Shown here: in pieces, positions 36,753 through 46,191 of the stretch | Numbering within the stretch: position 1 is the stretch's first letter | Layout of the letters: each line of letters opens with the position of its first letter | Origin: Planktothricoides raciborskii GIHE-MW2 | GTDB taxonomy: Bacteria > Cyanobacteriota > Cyanobacteriia > Cyanobacteriales > Laspinemataceae | Length of the DNA: 64,000 bases | Reading direction: 5' to 3' | NCBI RefSeq assembly: GCF_040564635.1 | Contig: NZ_CP159837.1 | Location: 2,111,001 to 2,175,000 of the forward strand | Position numbers and translations under genes: made by a program | Notes under the pieces: model-generated | Seen by the model: the letters and a program-made list of their open reading frames with translations, nothing else | What the model was told of the DNA's origin: nothing | Databases searched by the model: none

Positions 36753-37046
36753 AGAAACCCGGTTTCTTTTCGGAAATCCCACAGCTATCTCTATAATCCA
36801 CCTCAGAAACCGGGTTTCTTTTCCCTCATCGAAAATGTTGTGCGATCGCCCACCCAGAAACCCGGTTTCTTTTCGGGGATACCACAGCTATCTCTATAAT
36901 CCACCTCAGAAACCGGGTTTCTTATTCCTAACCGATACGCCGAAAAGAAACCCGGTTTCTAAACTCTGGGTTCGGCGAAAAGAAACCGGGTTTCTTGTTC
37001 GCTTTCCTCAGTTAACTTTGATAGCCACAAAAGAAACCCGGTTTCT
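36753..37046. repeat. Cluster of seven AGAAACC-GGTTTCT palindromes
   Basis: Exact copies at 36753-36767, 36805-36819, 36856-36870, 36908-36922, 36946-36960, 36981-36995 and 37032-37046. The first four belong to a tandem duplication of about 103 bp (both with GCGATCGCCCACCCAGAAAC and CACAGCTATCTCTATAATCC). The region lies just beyond the 3' end of the second kinase-FGE gene. Confidence 0.85.
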
Positions 37047-37102
37047 GGTTTCTGACTCGAAGCGCCGAGAAAAGGGAAAGAGGGAAAAAGAGTAAAGGGA
37101 AA

Positions 37103-39007
37103 TTAAGTTCTCGGCAGGGAGATCCCAATACGGAAGCCAAAACTGCCGCCGCGATAGCCAGGATCGATGCAGCTACGAAGCGCCGAACGGCAATTCCAGG
37201 GACTGTAGTACCAGAATCCGCCACGCAACAGCTTATTATTTTTATGGGTGAAAATTTTTTTCAGCCAAGGGATCCAATTACGCTCAAAACGATAATCATT
37301 ATCATAATCATTCAGCCACGCCAACCCATTAGTCGGGGCGCCAGTATAGCTGTCGTGCCAATCATCTAAACACCACTCCCAGAGATTGCCATGCATATCG
37401 TACAAGCCCCAGGCATTAGCAGCCTTGAGGCTACCTACGGGAATAGTTTGACCGCGATATTCTCCTTTCTTGCCGCTACCGTAAACATAATTGCCGTGGT
37501 AGTTAGCCACCTCTGGAGAAATAGTTTCCCCAAAGTGAAAGGGGGTAGTAGTGCCAGCACGACAGGCATATTCCCATTCCGCTTCACTGGGTAGGCGGTA
37601 ATTTTTCCCAGTCTTTTGGCTTAACCGGGCACAGAACTCGATGCAGTCGTACCAACTGACCTGTTCTACGGGGTGGTTTTTACCTTTAAAATATGATGGG
37701 TCAGGCGGAAGATCCTGGACAATTTTCGGCAATTTGGAGACTTCCCACCATAGTTCTTGGGTAACTTGAGTCCGTCCCATGAAAAACTCTGGAACGTCAA
37801 CCCAGTGTTGGGGACTTTCGTTGTCTTGGCGTTCCGCTTCTCTGGTCGGAGAACCCATGGCAAATTTGCCCGCAGGAATATTGACCATTTCAAATTCGAT
37901 GTTGCCGATTCGTTCTGTGTAGCCTCGATTGCTGCCTTTTTCTCGGCTGCTGATGTTGCCGTTGCGGTCCAGTTTAACCACTTCATAATGGAATGTTTTG
38001 GCAGCGGATGGGTGGTTTGCTGGGGCAGGGGAGGGAGCAACGGATAGTATGGTGGGGGTTGCTGAAATAACCGTTGATGGAACTGATGGTTGGGTCGGTT
38101 TGGCAACGGATGGGGTGGCAACGGATGGGCTGAGGGCTTGGAGAACATCGGTAGCAGATTGATAGCGATCGCCCACTCGGAACGAAAGCATTTTATCCAA
38201 AACCTGTGCTAACTCATTGCTAACCGTGGCTTTTTGACGCCAGACCCATTCCATTTGCATGGGGTTAAATAACTCATCAGTAATCATGCCGTTACGTTCG
38301 GTGAGCAAACATCCGGTTAACAGCCGAATACAGGTGACAGCCAAACTATATAGATCGCTGGCAGGAAAGACTTGCCCCTGCATTTGTTCCGGCGCCGCAT
38401 AACCGGGAGAACCTGTCACCGTACCGATACGACTGAGTACCGAGGCGGTTAATTGCTTGGACACCCCAAAGTCAATCAGCACTAGCTTGCCGTTTTTGGC
38501 CCGAATAATATTATCCGGTTTAATATCCCGGTGAATCACTTGTCGCTGATGGCAAAAATCCAACACTGGCAGCAGGTCATTCAGCAGTTGCCGAATTTGC
38601 GCCTCGTTAAATTTGCCTCGTTGCTGCAATTCTTTGAATAAATCTTGCCCGTCGATGAACTGCTGCACTAAATAGAAACGTGCATCTTGTTCTTCAAAGG
38701 ATAATAAATCGGGAATTTGCGGATGGTTCCCCAAGTCCCGCAGTCTCACCGCTTCCTGTTTAAATAATTCCTCAGCTTTCTGAAGGGCTGGGCTTCCTTG
38801 TTGTTGGGGCAAAAATTGCTTAATTACACAGGGAGTATCCAGCCGTTTTTCATCGATCGCTTTGAAAGTGCGACCAAACCCACCCTCACCGATATAATTA
38901 ATCGCCCGATAGCGATCGCCCAGCAGCAGTTTATTGCCACATTTTTGGCAAAACTTGGGACTTGCGGGGTTGCGGTGCAAGCAATTGGGGTTAAAACATT
39001 GACTCAT
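37103..39007 (-). CDS. Serine/threonine kinase fused to FGE-sulfatase domain, paralogue 2
   Basis: 634 residues from the ATG at 39007, aligned with the start of paralogue 1 (MSQCFNPNCLHRNPASPKFC); longer starts read IS-derived DNA. Zinc ribbon, kinase (GEGGFGRTF, VIKQF, HRDIKPDNI, DFGVSK), a Pro/Ser/Ala-rich linker and FGE domain are all present. Compared with paralogue 1 the C-terminal RGGFWY..SP..CRSALR....PGYR....GFRI frame is kept while positions between change strongly (YYSPWN against YSSPGY; SCIDPGYRGGSF against LYLSPGYRSPVR). A decayed IS607-type element ends 117 bp upstream and may have replaced the promoter. Confidence 0.9.
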   Translation of the reverse strand: MSQCFNPNCLHRNPASPKFCQKCGNKLLLGDRYRAINYIGEGGFGRTFKAIDEKRLDTPCVIKQFLPQQQGSPALQKAEELFKQEAVRLRDLGNHPQIPDLLSFEEQDARFYLVQQFIDGQDLFKELQQRGKFNEAQIRQLLNDLLPVLDFCHQRQVIHRDIKPDNIIRAKNGKLVLIDFGVSKQLTASVLSRIGTVTGSPGYAAPEQMQGQVFPASDLYSLAVTCIRLLTGCLLTERNGMITDELFNPMQMEWVWRQKATVSNELAQVLDKMLSFRVGDRYQSATDVLQALSPSVATPSVAKPTQPSVPSTVISATPTILSVAPSPAPANHPSAAKTFHYEVVKLDRNGNISSREKGSNRGYTERIGNIEFEMVNIPAGKFAMGSPTREAERQDNESPQHWVDVPEFFMGRTQVTQELWWEVSKLPKIVQDLPPDPSYFKGKNHPVEQVSWYDCIEFCARLSQKTGKNYRLPSEAEWEYACRAGTTTPFHFGETISPEVANYHGNYVYGSGKKGEYRGQTIPVGSLKAANAWGLYDMHGNLWEWCLDDWHDSYTGAPTNGLAWLNDYDNDYRFERNWIPWLKKIFTHKNNKLLRGGFWYYSPWNCRSALRSCIDPGYRGGSFGFRIGISLPRT

Positions 39008-39123
39008 CGGTTCGACGTTTCTCGCTATGTTCCTGAGAACAGTATAAATCCACGAGTAATAGTTGGTAAAAGTATAGTCAAATATAGACAGAATGAATTT
39101 CATTGCAGAAATTCCCTTCGCTT

Positions 39124-40395
39124 TTACTTTGAGAGATTAATTCTCCTTGGGTGAACTACGCACCTCTCTATCCCATAGCGGTTAAACGCATTTGGGAATG
39201 CTTTTCGTAAAATATTGTAGGAACCTATAACATCAGATTGAATAAGAAGCCCCCGATCTGTACGATATAAACCTCGTTTAACTCTTTTTCCTAAAAAAAC
39301 GGGTTTTTCAGTGATATTTCCATAAACTGTGAGAGGGTCTAAATTCAAAAAATTAGAAGCTGAAGTATAGGATTATTCTTGAAAAAATATCTTAATTCCT
39401 ACTAATTGACATTTATACATAATCAGGTCAATTAATCGAGCATGAGGAAGGGTGACAAATTTTTGATTCTTGACTTTTCCTAAGTTCACTTCTTGTTTCC
39501 AACCGTCATTTTTCCCAATCACTAAAGTGGCGATTTGTTTGTCAACTAAAAAATTGACTAAATAACGACTAGCGGGCGTGAAGATAATTATCTATTTTCT
39601 GATTACGGCAACGGGTTAAACGGCGAATTCGGTGATAACTTTGCTGATGATTTTTTAACAGAGATTGTAACTTAGCTCTTGGTTATAAAATTGATTTAGG
39701 CTTTTTAACGGTCTGCCATTAATCAACAAAGGAGTAAACTCCGGTTGATTTGAAGTTACAGCCATCAAATTATCTATGCCTAAATCTATCGCTGCTATAT
39801 GGTCATTTGGGGTTAATAACTGTTCTTTTGTCTTGGTGCGCGTTCCCTGGCGCCGTGAGACGGCGCGGGGTCGCACCGCTTCTTCATAAATCACCTCGAT
39901 TACATAACAATCACATTTCGGAACGATTCTCACTTCTGCTATCCGGTTAGCCACCTGACTTGTCAACGAAATCCTAGTTTCTGATAGCTTGACTAATCCT
40001 TTTCTACAAGCTACTTTGCTTATGGCTTGAATCGTGTAAACCAAGGGATTTCTTCCTTTTTTCGGATCTTTATATCCAGGGACTTTCGGCCTCCCTAAAA
40101 ATTTATCGGGATGCTTTTTCAACTCAGAATTCGCCGCGAAAAAAAATTTCCTGTTTCGCTCTAATCCTTTTAAAACTTGCTGCGATTCGCGGGTAAGGCT
40201 TTGTATTGCTCTGTTTCTTTCATCAGAGAAGCCATAAGATTATAATTTAGATACCCATGACCATAAATAAAGTTTTGACGAATTAGATAGTTAGCTGAGT
40301 TGTAAAGATTTTTAGACTGCTAAGACAAGGGATCTATCTCACTCAGGCCAAAAACGATGTCCTTTTTTGATAATATGTCTTTCCGCTAGTAACAT
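39124..40395 (-). pseudogene. tnpB: Broken TnpB gene of an IS607-type element
   Basis: The start MLLAERHIIKKGHRFWPE overlaps the tnpA stop (TAATG at 40393-40397). Stops and frameshifts follow; recognisable pieces are ASLMKETEQYKALPA, the stretch 39655-40122 (HPDKFLGRPKVPGYK and the RuvC Asp in AAIDLGIDNLMAVTS), TLVIGKNDGWKQEVNLGKVK, and the C-terminus (GLYRTDRGLLIQSDVIGSYN, YGIERCVVHPRRINL). The segment that normally carries the catalytic Glu reads FFQE-stop-SYTSASNF, so the RNA-guided nuclease is dead. Any 3' omega RNA would lie at the low-coordinate end, near 39030-39150. Confidence 0.88.
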
Positions 40396-40972
40396 TATTG
40401 TCCGTTTGATTTTAACTCGGCTATAATCTTTTCGGTTTTTCGTTTCGACCTTGTTAATCCATAAATTCTTGAACAAAAGGAAGTAATAATGGCGATTAAG
40501 TCTTCCATCAATTCATCTTGTTTATCCTCCCTTTGATTAACAATCTCAACTTTTTTATCTAATTCTTTTAGGAGAATCTCTATATAATTAGTTCCAAAAC
40601 TAGCTAGACTATCTTTATGTTCTACAATCAAAATATTGTAGTTTTGGTCAAGATTTTTGCCAATTGTTTTCGATTGTAATTTAAACCACTTTCAATCTCT
40701 TTGACAATTTTATAAATTTTGTAGCCTCTGGCAATTGCATAATCTTTTAACCGCTCCGCTTGTCGATCTAGATTATCTTTGTTTTGGCCACTGGAGACTC
40801 TGGCATAAATACAAGCTATCAAGTCAGGTTTCAAGTTGTCCGAAATCGCCTCCGAAGTTATAATAATCGTACCAGACGGCAATTGATGACCTATCAAATT
40901 TCCTTGTTTCCACCACCTCCAGGCAGTTCGATAACTGATTCCTGATTTTTTGGCATAGTCTGATAGTTTCAT
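40395..40972 (-). pseudogene. tnpA: Frameshifted TnpA serine recombinase of IS607
   Basis: The first part (40628-40972) has a MerR-like helix-turn-helix (MKLSDYAKKSGISYRTAWRW) and the resolvase core with the nucleophile Ser in IYARVSSGQNKDNLDRQ. The frame is lost at LTKTTIF; the rest, LIVEHKDSLASFGTNYIEIL to KIIAELKSNGQ (40395-40631), continues in another frame. One missing base in the TTTT run near 40630 would restore a full protein of about 193 residues. Programmed frameshifting is possible, but the broken tnpB makes simple decay more likely. Confidence 0.85.
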
Positions 40973-41030
40973 GTCTATATATTACCATACATGACTATAT
41001 CTGACTATATTTTTATTAAAACTTTACAAT

Positions 41031-41629
41031 ACTCCATTGCTGGAGAGCCAACGTGGGGTTACTTCGTCCCCAAGAGAAGGTTATTTTGCTTTTAGGCTGT
41101 CCATCTATCCGGATACTTTTGGGACTTCGTAACGGATGAATCAAATATTTCTCCATCTTTTTCCTAGTGAATTCCTAGGATTTCTCCAGTCACTTTTTGT
41201 GCGTGGCGTGTCAAGCAGTTTCGCCACTTAGTTATTAGGAGGGTTCAAGACGATGGTTCCCATAACGCTATCCATGAGCAATTGACTCAGATGCCGACTT
41301 TTTTGACCATCTGCTTAGGTCTTATCGGCTTCGGGAGAGCTCGCTTCACAAGATTGATAGGTATTCCGCTCCGTGGGGCTGATGTCGATGTCGATGACAA
41401 AAGTGGATTGCTCCACAGAAGTCTTTGTCTGTGGGACTGTCCCACACATCTCAAGAGTTATCCTTCTTTCAGACCGCTGAAAGAAAGACCCCGCGCACGT
41501 TTTGAATATTATTCTCCACTTTTCGCTCTAACGAATCGCACATTTAAAATGACTATATTTTATAAAAAATTTTGCTAGTGGGCGATCGCCCACTAGCAAA
41601 ACAAAACAATATCAACGATATCAACAATA
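41031..41629. other. Non-coding region of unknown origin
   Basis: Between the IS607 remnant and the Gld-type operon. The segment 41040-41520 is richer in G and C than its flanks and has several short stems (GTGGGACTGTCCCAC near 41430-41445, TTTCAGACCGCTGAAA near 41468-41483), so it could specify a structured RNA or be a transposon end. A 98-codon frame here has no recognisable domain and is not called. Confidence 0.45.
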
Positions 41630-43495
41630 TCAACGACGTTGCAGCCATAAACTGAAAGCTGCACCAAATCCAAAGATCGGCAAGAGAATTAAGCTTAACT
41701 CGACAAATCGCCGTTCAATGGGCGCCATTACAATCCGTCGGTTGGTAATGGTTTGGGGACGAATGGAAAGTAATTCTTCTTGTTGTCCAGTTAACCAGTT
41801 TACCGAATTGAGAAACACATCTCCATTTAACTGCAATTCAAATAAGCCATTGATCATAAATTCGGAATTTCCCAATACAACCATTCTGGCTTCGGGTAGG
41901 GTTTGATTGGTAGTATTTGGTTGTTGATTGGTTGGCTGAGTTTCTGTTTCCGCAGGAGTTTCCGTTTCGGTTTCGGTAGTTTCCGTTTCCGCAGGAGTTT
42001 CGGCAGTTTCCGTTTCCGTTTCGGGAGTTGCGGTTTCCGCAGGAGTTTCGGTTTCGGTTTCCGCAGGAGTTTCGGTTTCCGTTTCCGTTTCGGGAGTTGC
42101 GGTTTCCGTTTCCGCAGGAGTTTCGGTTTCCGTTTCCGTTTCGGGAGTTGCGGTTTCCGTTTCGGGAGTTGCGGTTTCGGGAGTTGCCGTGGCAATGGTG
42201 CGATTCCGCGAAGCGGATCGCTGCTGCGAATCGCCTCTAACCAAAGCTACCCCTAAATAGAGTGGTCCTGGACGATCTTTCTGGGGATCGAAGGATAAAT
42301 TCGGGTTATCCGGTTCACTTTCCGCCCAACTTGGTTGATTAGTAATCAGAAATGGGGTGGCTTCAATGCCTTCGATTTCTTTAAATTGAATCGGTCGAGC
42401 TAAAGGGTAAAAAGAAAAACCATTGCCAAAGTCTCTAGTAATCGGATGGTTGCCATAATTGGTAATTAAAGGAGCCGCTTGCCTTAAGCCAAAAGCCTGA
42501 CCATTTCCCGTGTCATCGATCGCCAATGCTTGGTCTAGGATCACTCCCCATTCTTCTAATAGAGAATTGAGTCCAGGATCGGTTTTTGGATCGATCGCGA
42601 GTAACAGATGACCACCGCGATTGAGATAGGCTTTAATCTCCTGGACTTCTCCGGGAGCCAGGGCGCGTTTTGGCCCGATGATTGCCAGTAAAGTGGCATC
42701 TTCGGGTACAGTTTTGCTTTCGATTAAATTAATTGGTGCATTGGCAATATTTTGGGCTTGTAAGCTATTAATCGCCTGAGAAATACTGCCCCCCCTAGGG
42801 TCTAAAGACCGTTCCCCATGACCTTGGAGAAAATAAACTTTGCGGCGATCGCCTGTTAACCTAAGCAAACCATTGGTTAGCTGTTCTTCCACCAGTGGAG
42901 TTCGTTGATTCACCGACTGGACAAACTCCCGCAATTCTCCATCACTGGAAGCCACATAAACATCGCCGACATTTCTGACTTCAAACTTATTTGCTAAAGT
43001 GGGTTGTTCATAAGGATTGACAAACTCAACCAATAACTTATCATTAGAAATTCGGCTATATTTGCCTAATAATTCTCTGGTTTGGGCATCCGGTGTTTGC
43101 GTAAACACCAAAACCTTTACCTGTGAAGGCAAATTTTGGACAACTTGTTCGGTTTTTGGCGCTAGACTAAACTGTCGATTTTCCGTTAAGTCAATCTGAT
43201 AAGAATACCGCAGCCCAAAAAAGTTAATTAATCCCAAGATAATTAAAATCGCGATCGTGGAAATAAAAGCATTGGCACCCGCCTCCGTAGAGCGTTTTCC
43301 CCAAAATCCCTCTCCCGACTTATCCTGAAAGATTAGCCATAACAAAAAACAAACAATCCCCGCAATAATAAAGCCAACTGGAATTGGTCCCCAATCGAGT
43401 AAAACATACCCAGAAGATAGACCAATAATCATCAAGCACGGGGCAGCAAATAATAATGTATATTTCAAATATTTTGCCAAGGTTTTACCCTTCAT
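41630..43495 (-). CDS. GldG-type ABC transporter auxiliary membrane protein with TE-rich repeat insert
   Basis: 621 residues. Two N-terminal helices (about 10-60) and one near 80-100 lead to a soluble GldG/ABC_transp_aux domain (VQNLPSQVKVLVFTQTPDAQ, VYFLQGHGERSLDPRGGSIS), with a last helix near the C-terminus. Residues about 430-535 are a low-complexity insert of TPETET/PAETET units coded by repeats of the hexamers GAAACG and GAAACC/T. The three-gene set (ATPase, permease, this protein) resembles the GldA-GldF-GldG transporter of gliding bacteria, and related operons in cyanobacteria. It is the last gene of the operon; a 35-bp gap separates it from the permease gene. Confidence 0.85.
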   Translation of the reverse strand: MKGKTLAKYLKYTLLFAAPCLMIIGLSSGYVLLDWGPIPVGFIIAGIVCFLLWLIFQDKSGEGFWGKRSTEAGANAFISTIAILIILGLINFFGLRYSYQIDLTENRQFSLAPKTEQVVQNLPSQVKVLVFTQTPDAQTRELLGKYSRISNDKLLVEFVNPYEQPTLANKFEVRNVGDVYVASSDGELREFVQSVNQRTPLVEEQLTNGLLRLTGDRRKVYFLQGHGERSLDPRGGSISQAINSLQAQNIANAPINLIESKTVPEDATLLAIIGPKRALAPGEVQEIKAYLNRGGHLLLAIDPKTDPGLNSLLEEWGVILDQALAIDDTGNGQAFGLRQAAPLITNYGNHPITRDFGNGFSFYPLARPIQFKEIEGIEATPFLITNQPSWAESEPDNPNLSFDPQKDRPGPLYLGVALVRGDSQQRSASRNRTIATATPETATPETETATPETETETETPAETETATPETETETETPAETETETPAETATPETETETAETPAETETTETETETPAETETQPTNQQPNTTNQTLPEARMVVLGNSEFMINGLFELQLNGDVFLNSVNWLTGQQEELLSIRPQTITNRRIVMAPIERRFVELSLILLPIFGFGAAFSLWLQRR

Positions 43496-43530
43496 AATGT
43501 TTACAGATTTTCTCCCACGGTAGCGAATGA

Positions 43531-44388
43531 TTAAGAACGGCCAAATCTCAGGGCTTCAATATATTGAGCAGTGAGAAATACTCCTAAAATAATATAACTC
43601 ACTAACATCATTACACTACTGGTGTCCCAGACCCCTCGAATCAGATTGGCGTAATGTTTTTGCACCGATAAATAAGCGAGGACTTCTCCTACTCTCGATA
43701 AAATAGATAAATCTAAAGTAGTTAACCAATTTCCCAGAGATTCCAGGGAAGCCAATAATAGGACTAAAGCAAAGGTGAGAATGGCGGCAAAAATTGTACT
43801 CTCACTCAAGCAAGAGATAAACATTCCCAAAGAAAGAATACTGGCAGCGAGCAGAAGTAAGGCAAAATGAGCTAAGATCGGCACGGCTGGAGCTATTGGC
43901 GGCTGTGCGGCATTAAAAGCGATGATTTCGCACAATAATAGCGGTGCCACCATGACGGTATAAAAGGTAAAAACTCCGAGGAGTTTTCCCAGGGCAACTC
44001 CCCAGTTAGTAATCGGTGAAGTGGCTAACAGTTCTAAGGTGCCGCGCTTGCGTTCTTCGGCATAAAGCCCCATTGAAAGAATGGGTAAAATAAATAACGA
44101 AAGGGATGAAATAACCTGCAAAAAAATTTGCAGAAATTCATAAGGGACATCGATAGAATTGGGAACCGATAGCCCCATTTGGGCGTATTGTTCGCGACAT
44201 TGAGCCCCACAAGCATCAATCTGTGCGGCTTGGGCGATCGCTCCCGTGGGGCCGAAAAGGATTAACCAAAATAATAGCCCAGTTAATAACCAAAAGACTC
44301 CAGCGATCGCATACGCTAAAGGAGAGACAAAATAGCTCTGTAACTCGCGGCGATAAATTGCCCCAAGACTGCCAATAAAAATCCGCAT
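43531..44388 (-). CDS. ABC-2 type permease (GldF-like)
   Basis: 285 residues with six hydrophobic segments and the ABC-2 membrane pattern, including LSMGLYAEERKRGTLELLAT SPITNW-type coupling region near residue 120-145. It lies directly after the ATPase gene (stop and start adjacent at 44388/44389) and before the GldG-like gene. A small cysteine pair (DACGAQC) sits in the first periplasmic loop. The transported substrate is unknown. Confidence 0.88.
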   Translation of the reverse strand: MRIFIGSLGAIYRRELQSYFVSPLAYAIAGVFWLLTGLLFWLILFGPTGAIAQAAQIDACGAQCREQYAQMGLSVPNSIDVPYEFLQIFLQVISSLSLFILPILSMGLYAEERKRGTLELLATSPITNWGVALGKLLGVFTFYTVMVAPLLLCEIIAFNAAQPPIAPAVPILAHFALLLLAASILSLGMFISCLSESTIFAAILTFALVLLLASLESLGNWLTTLDLSILSRVGEVLAYLSVQKHYANLIRGVWDTSSVMMLVSYIILGVFLTAQYIEALRFGRS

Positions 44389-46191
44389 CTATTCTTCTCC
44401 TAATTCCTTGGGTCGTTCGACCAAATTACTCTCTGATGTTTCCGCTGTTTCGGATGTTTCCGCTGTTTTCGATGTTTCCGCTGTTTTCGATGTTTCGGAT
44501 ATTTCTGATGTTGCCGCAATATTTTCCGAACTTTCAGCGGTTATTTCGGTAATAACTTCTAACTTAGTATCAGAGTTTTCGCTGCTTGTCTCTAACTTAG
44601 TATCAGAGTTTTCGCTGCTTGTCTCTAACTTAGTATCAGAGTTTTCGCTGCTTTGTTCTACTTTATTTTCCTCAAAATATTCGCGAATTTTTGGTAATTT
44701 TTTATCGGATTTTTTCCCGATTATTTCTAACTTTTTATCCGCAGTTTCGCTAGTTTCGCTGATGGTTTGTGTCTCTAATTTTTCCTCTGTTTTTTCGGTT
44801 ATGGGGGTTAAAATTTGATCCTTGACATATGATTCTGACTCAGCGGATATCTCTGGTTTTTCCGGGGCGTTCGCCTCAGATTTTTCTGACTGAATCTGAG
44901 TTTTGGGGGAATTTTTATGAGACGTTTTCTGAGATTTTTTCTCCGGTAGTTGTTTCCCTTTTGCCACAGGTTGTTTATCAACTGGTTGGCGATCGCCTTT
45001 TTTAAACCAGTTCCACAAAAACGCCAGAGGATTTGGTCTTTTTTTCGGAGAAGATTCTGTTTCTACCGGCGCATCATCCCACCATCCCAGAGAAGAAGGC
45101 AACGGGGGATATTTTTCCTCAACTGCCTGTGAATTCACCTGAGAGAAATCTATCGGAGTGACTGGGTTCTCCGCGATCGGTTCATCCCACCACTCTTGAG
45201 AAGAGGGTAAAACGGAAACTTTTTCATCCTGGACATTATTGGCAGGCATATCTGCTGAGGTCAAGCGTAAAAATACATCTTCTAAACTGGTGCCCAGACG
45301 TCGCATTTCATACAATTTCACCTCCACCAAAGACAAAATGTTGGCAATTTCTGGGGCGATTTCCACGTCTGGTGCCGTCGTCACGCGCCAGCGATAGCGA
45401 TTGGCTGGCATATGTTCATTAGACAGCAACTCCACCGCCGTGACCCCAGAGACATCTTGAATTACCTGTTTAATTAGCTGGGGATTTTTGGCTTCTAATT
45501 CCACTTCATATGCGGATTTCGCCTGGGTTTGCTCCATCAGATTTTCCAGAGAATCACTGGCCACCACAATCCCGCGATTAATAATCGCCACTTGGGAGCA
45601 GGTCATGCTGACCTCTGGCAAAATATGGGTGGATAAAATAATCGTGTGATCTCCCGCAAGGCTTTTAATCAAGTTGCGGACTTCGATAATTTGTCGGGGA
45701 TCGAGTCCGACGGTGGGTTCATCCAGGATAATCACAGGTGGGTTGTGGACGATCGCTTGAGCAATACCGACCCGTTGACGAAAACCTTTGGAAAGTTTAC
45801 GAATCGTGACTTGGCGCTTTTCCTCTAAGCCACAGCGGGCGATCGCCTGGTTCACCTGGGTGGGGCGATCGCCAGCGGAAACCCGCTTTAACCGCGCCAC
45901 AAAATTCAAATATCCCTCCACGGTCATCTCTGGATATAACGGCGGTATTTCCGGCAAATAACCGATTTTTTGCCGCACGGCCATTGAATTCTCATGCACG
46001 TCATAACCGGCAATTCTGGCCGTTCCCGTAGTTGCTGGCAAATAGCCCGTTAAAATTCGCATAGTTGTCGTTTTCCCCGCCCCATTGGGGCCGAGAAACC
46101 CCAGAATTTCTCCTGGTTCCACCGCAAAGGAGACATCCTGAATTGCGGTGGTCGATCCATAAGTTTTACTCAGATGCTCAACTGAAATCAT
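44389..46191 (-). CDS. ABC transporter ATPase (GldA-like) with long repetitive C-terminal tail
   Basis: 600 residues. Residues 1-315 form the ATPase: Walker A LGPNGAGKTTT, signature LSKGFRQRVGIAQAI, Walker B PVIILDEPTVGLDP, then the DUF4162-like tail (YEVELEAKNPQ). Residues 320-600 are disordered and charged: two SSxxWWD motifs (SSQEWWDEP, SSLGWWDDAP), a KSQKTSHKNSPKT basic part, three tandem SSENSDTKLE units and SKTAETSETAE repeats at the end. Such a tail is not part of usual GldA proteins. It is first in a three-gene operon with ABC-2 permease and GldG-like genes. Confidence 0.88.
   Translation of the reverse strand: MISVEHLSKTYGSTTAIQDVSFAVEPGEILGFLGPNGAGKTTTMRILTGYLPATTGTARIAGYDVHENSMAVRQKIGYLPEIPPLYPEMTVEGYLNFVARLKRVSAGDRPTQVNQAIARCGLEEKRQVTIRKLSKGFRQRVGIAQAIVHNPPVIILDEPTVGLDPRQIIEVRNLIKSLAGDHTIILSTHILPEVSMTCSQVAIINRGIVVASDSLENLMEQTQAKSAYEVELEAKNPQLIKQVIQDVSGVTAVELLSNEHMPANRYRWRVTTAPDVEIAPEIANILSLVEVKLYEMRRLGTSLEDVFLRLTSADMPANNVQDEKVSVLPSSQEWWDEPIAENPVTPIDFSQVNSQAVEEKYPPLPSSLGWWDDAPVETESSPKKRPNPLAFLWNWFKKGDRQPVDKQPVAKGKQLPEKKSQKTSHKNSPKTQIQSEKSEANAPEKPEISAESESYVKDQILTPITEKTEEKLETQTISETSETADKKLEIIGKKSDKKLPKIREYFEENKVEQSSENSDTKLETSSENSDTKLETSSENSDTKLEVITEITAESSENIAATSEISETSKTAETSKTAETSETAETSESNLVERPKELGEE

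Larger units (their letters stand above)
39124..40972 (-). mobile_element. IS607-family insertion sequence, decayed
   Basis: Contains serine-recombinase tnpA and tnpB in the usual order and coupling, both broken. No clear inverted ends are expected for this family, and none were found. The right-hand limit is placed near 41000 and the left-hand limit close to the start of the second kinase-FGE gene; exact ends are unknown. Confidence 0.8.

Noticed and set aside
36753-37046. Possible CRISPR array from regularly spaced palindromes
   Set aside because: The repeat is only 15 bases, spacers vary in length and are themselves duplicated, and no cas gene is near.
39008-39103. Upstream extension of the second kinase-FGE gene
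   Set aside because: The paralogue starts at MSQCFNPNC, and the extra codons are AT-rich DNA next to the IS607 remnant.
41282-41578. 98-codon frame beside the IS607 remnant
   Set aside because: Composition is not protein-like, no domain is seen, and the stretch has stem-loops instead.
41903-42256. Arg/Phe-rich frame opposite the GldG-like repeat insert
   Set aside because: It is only the complement of the hexamer repeats.
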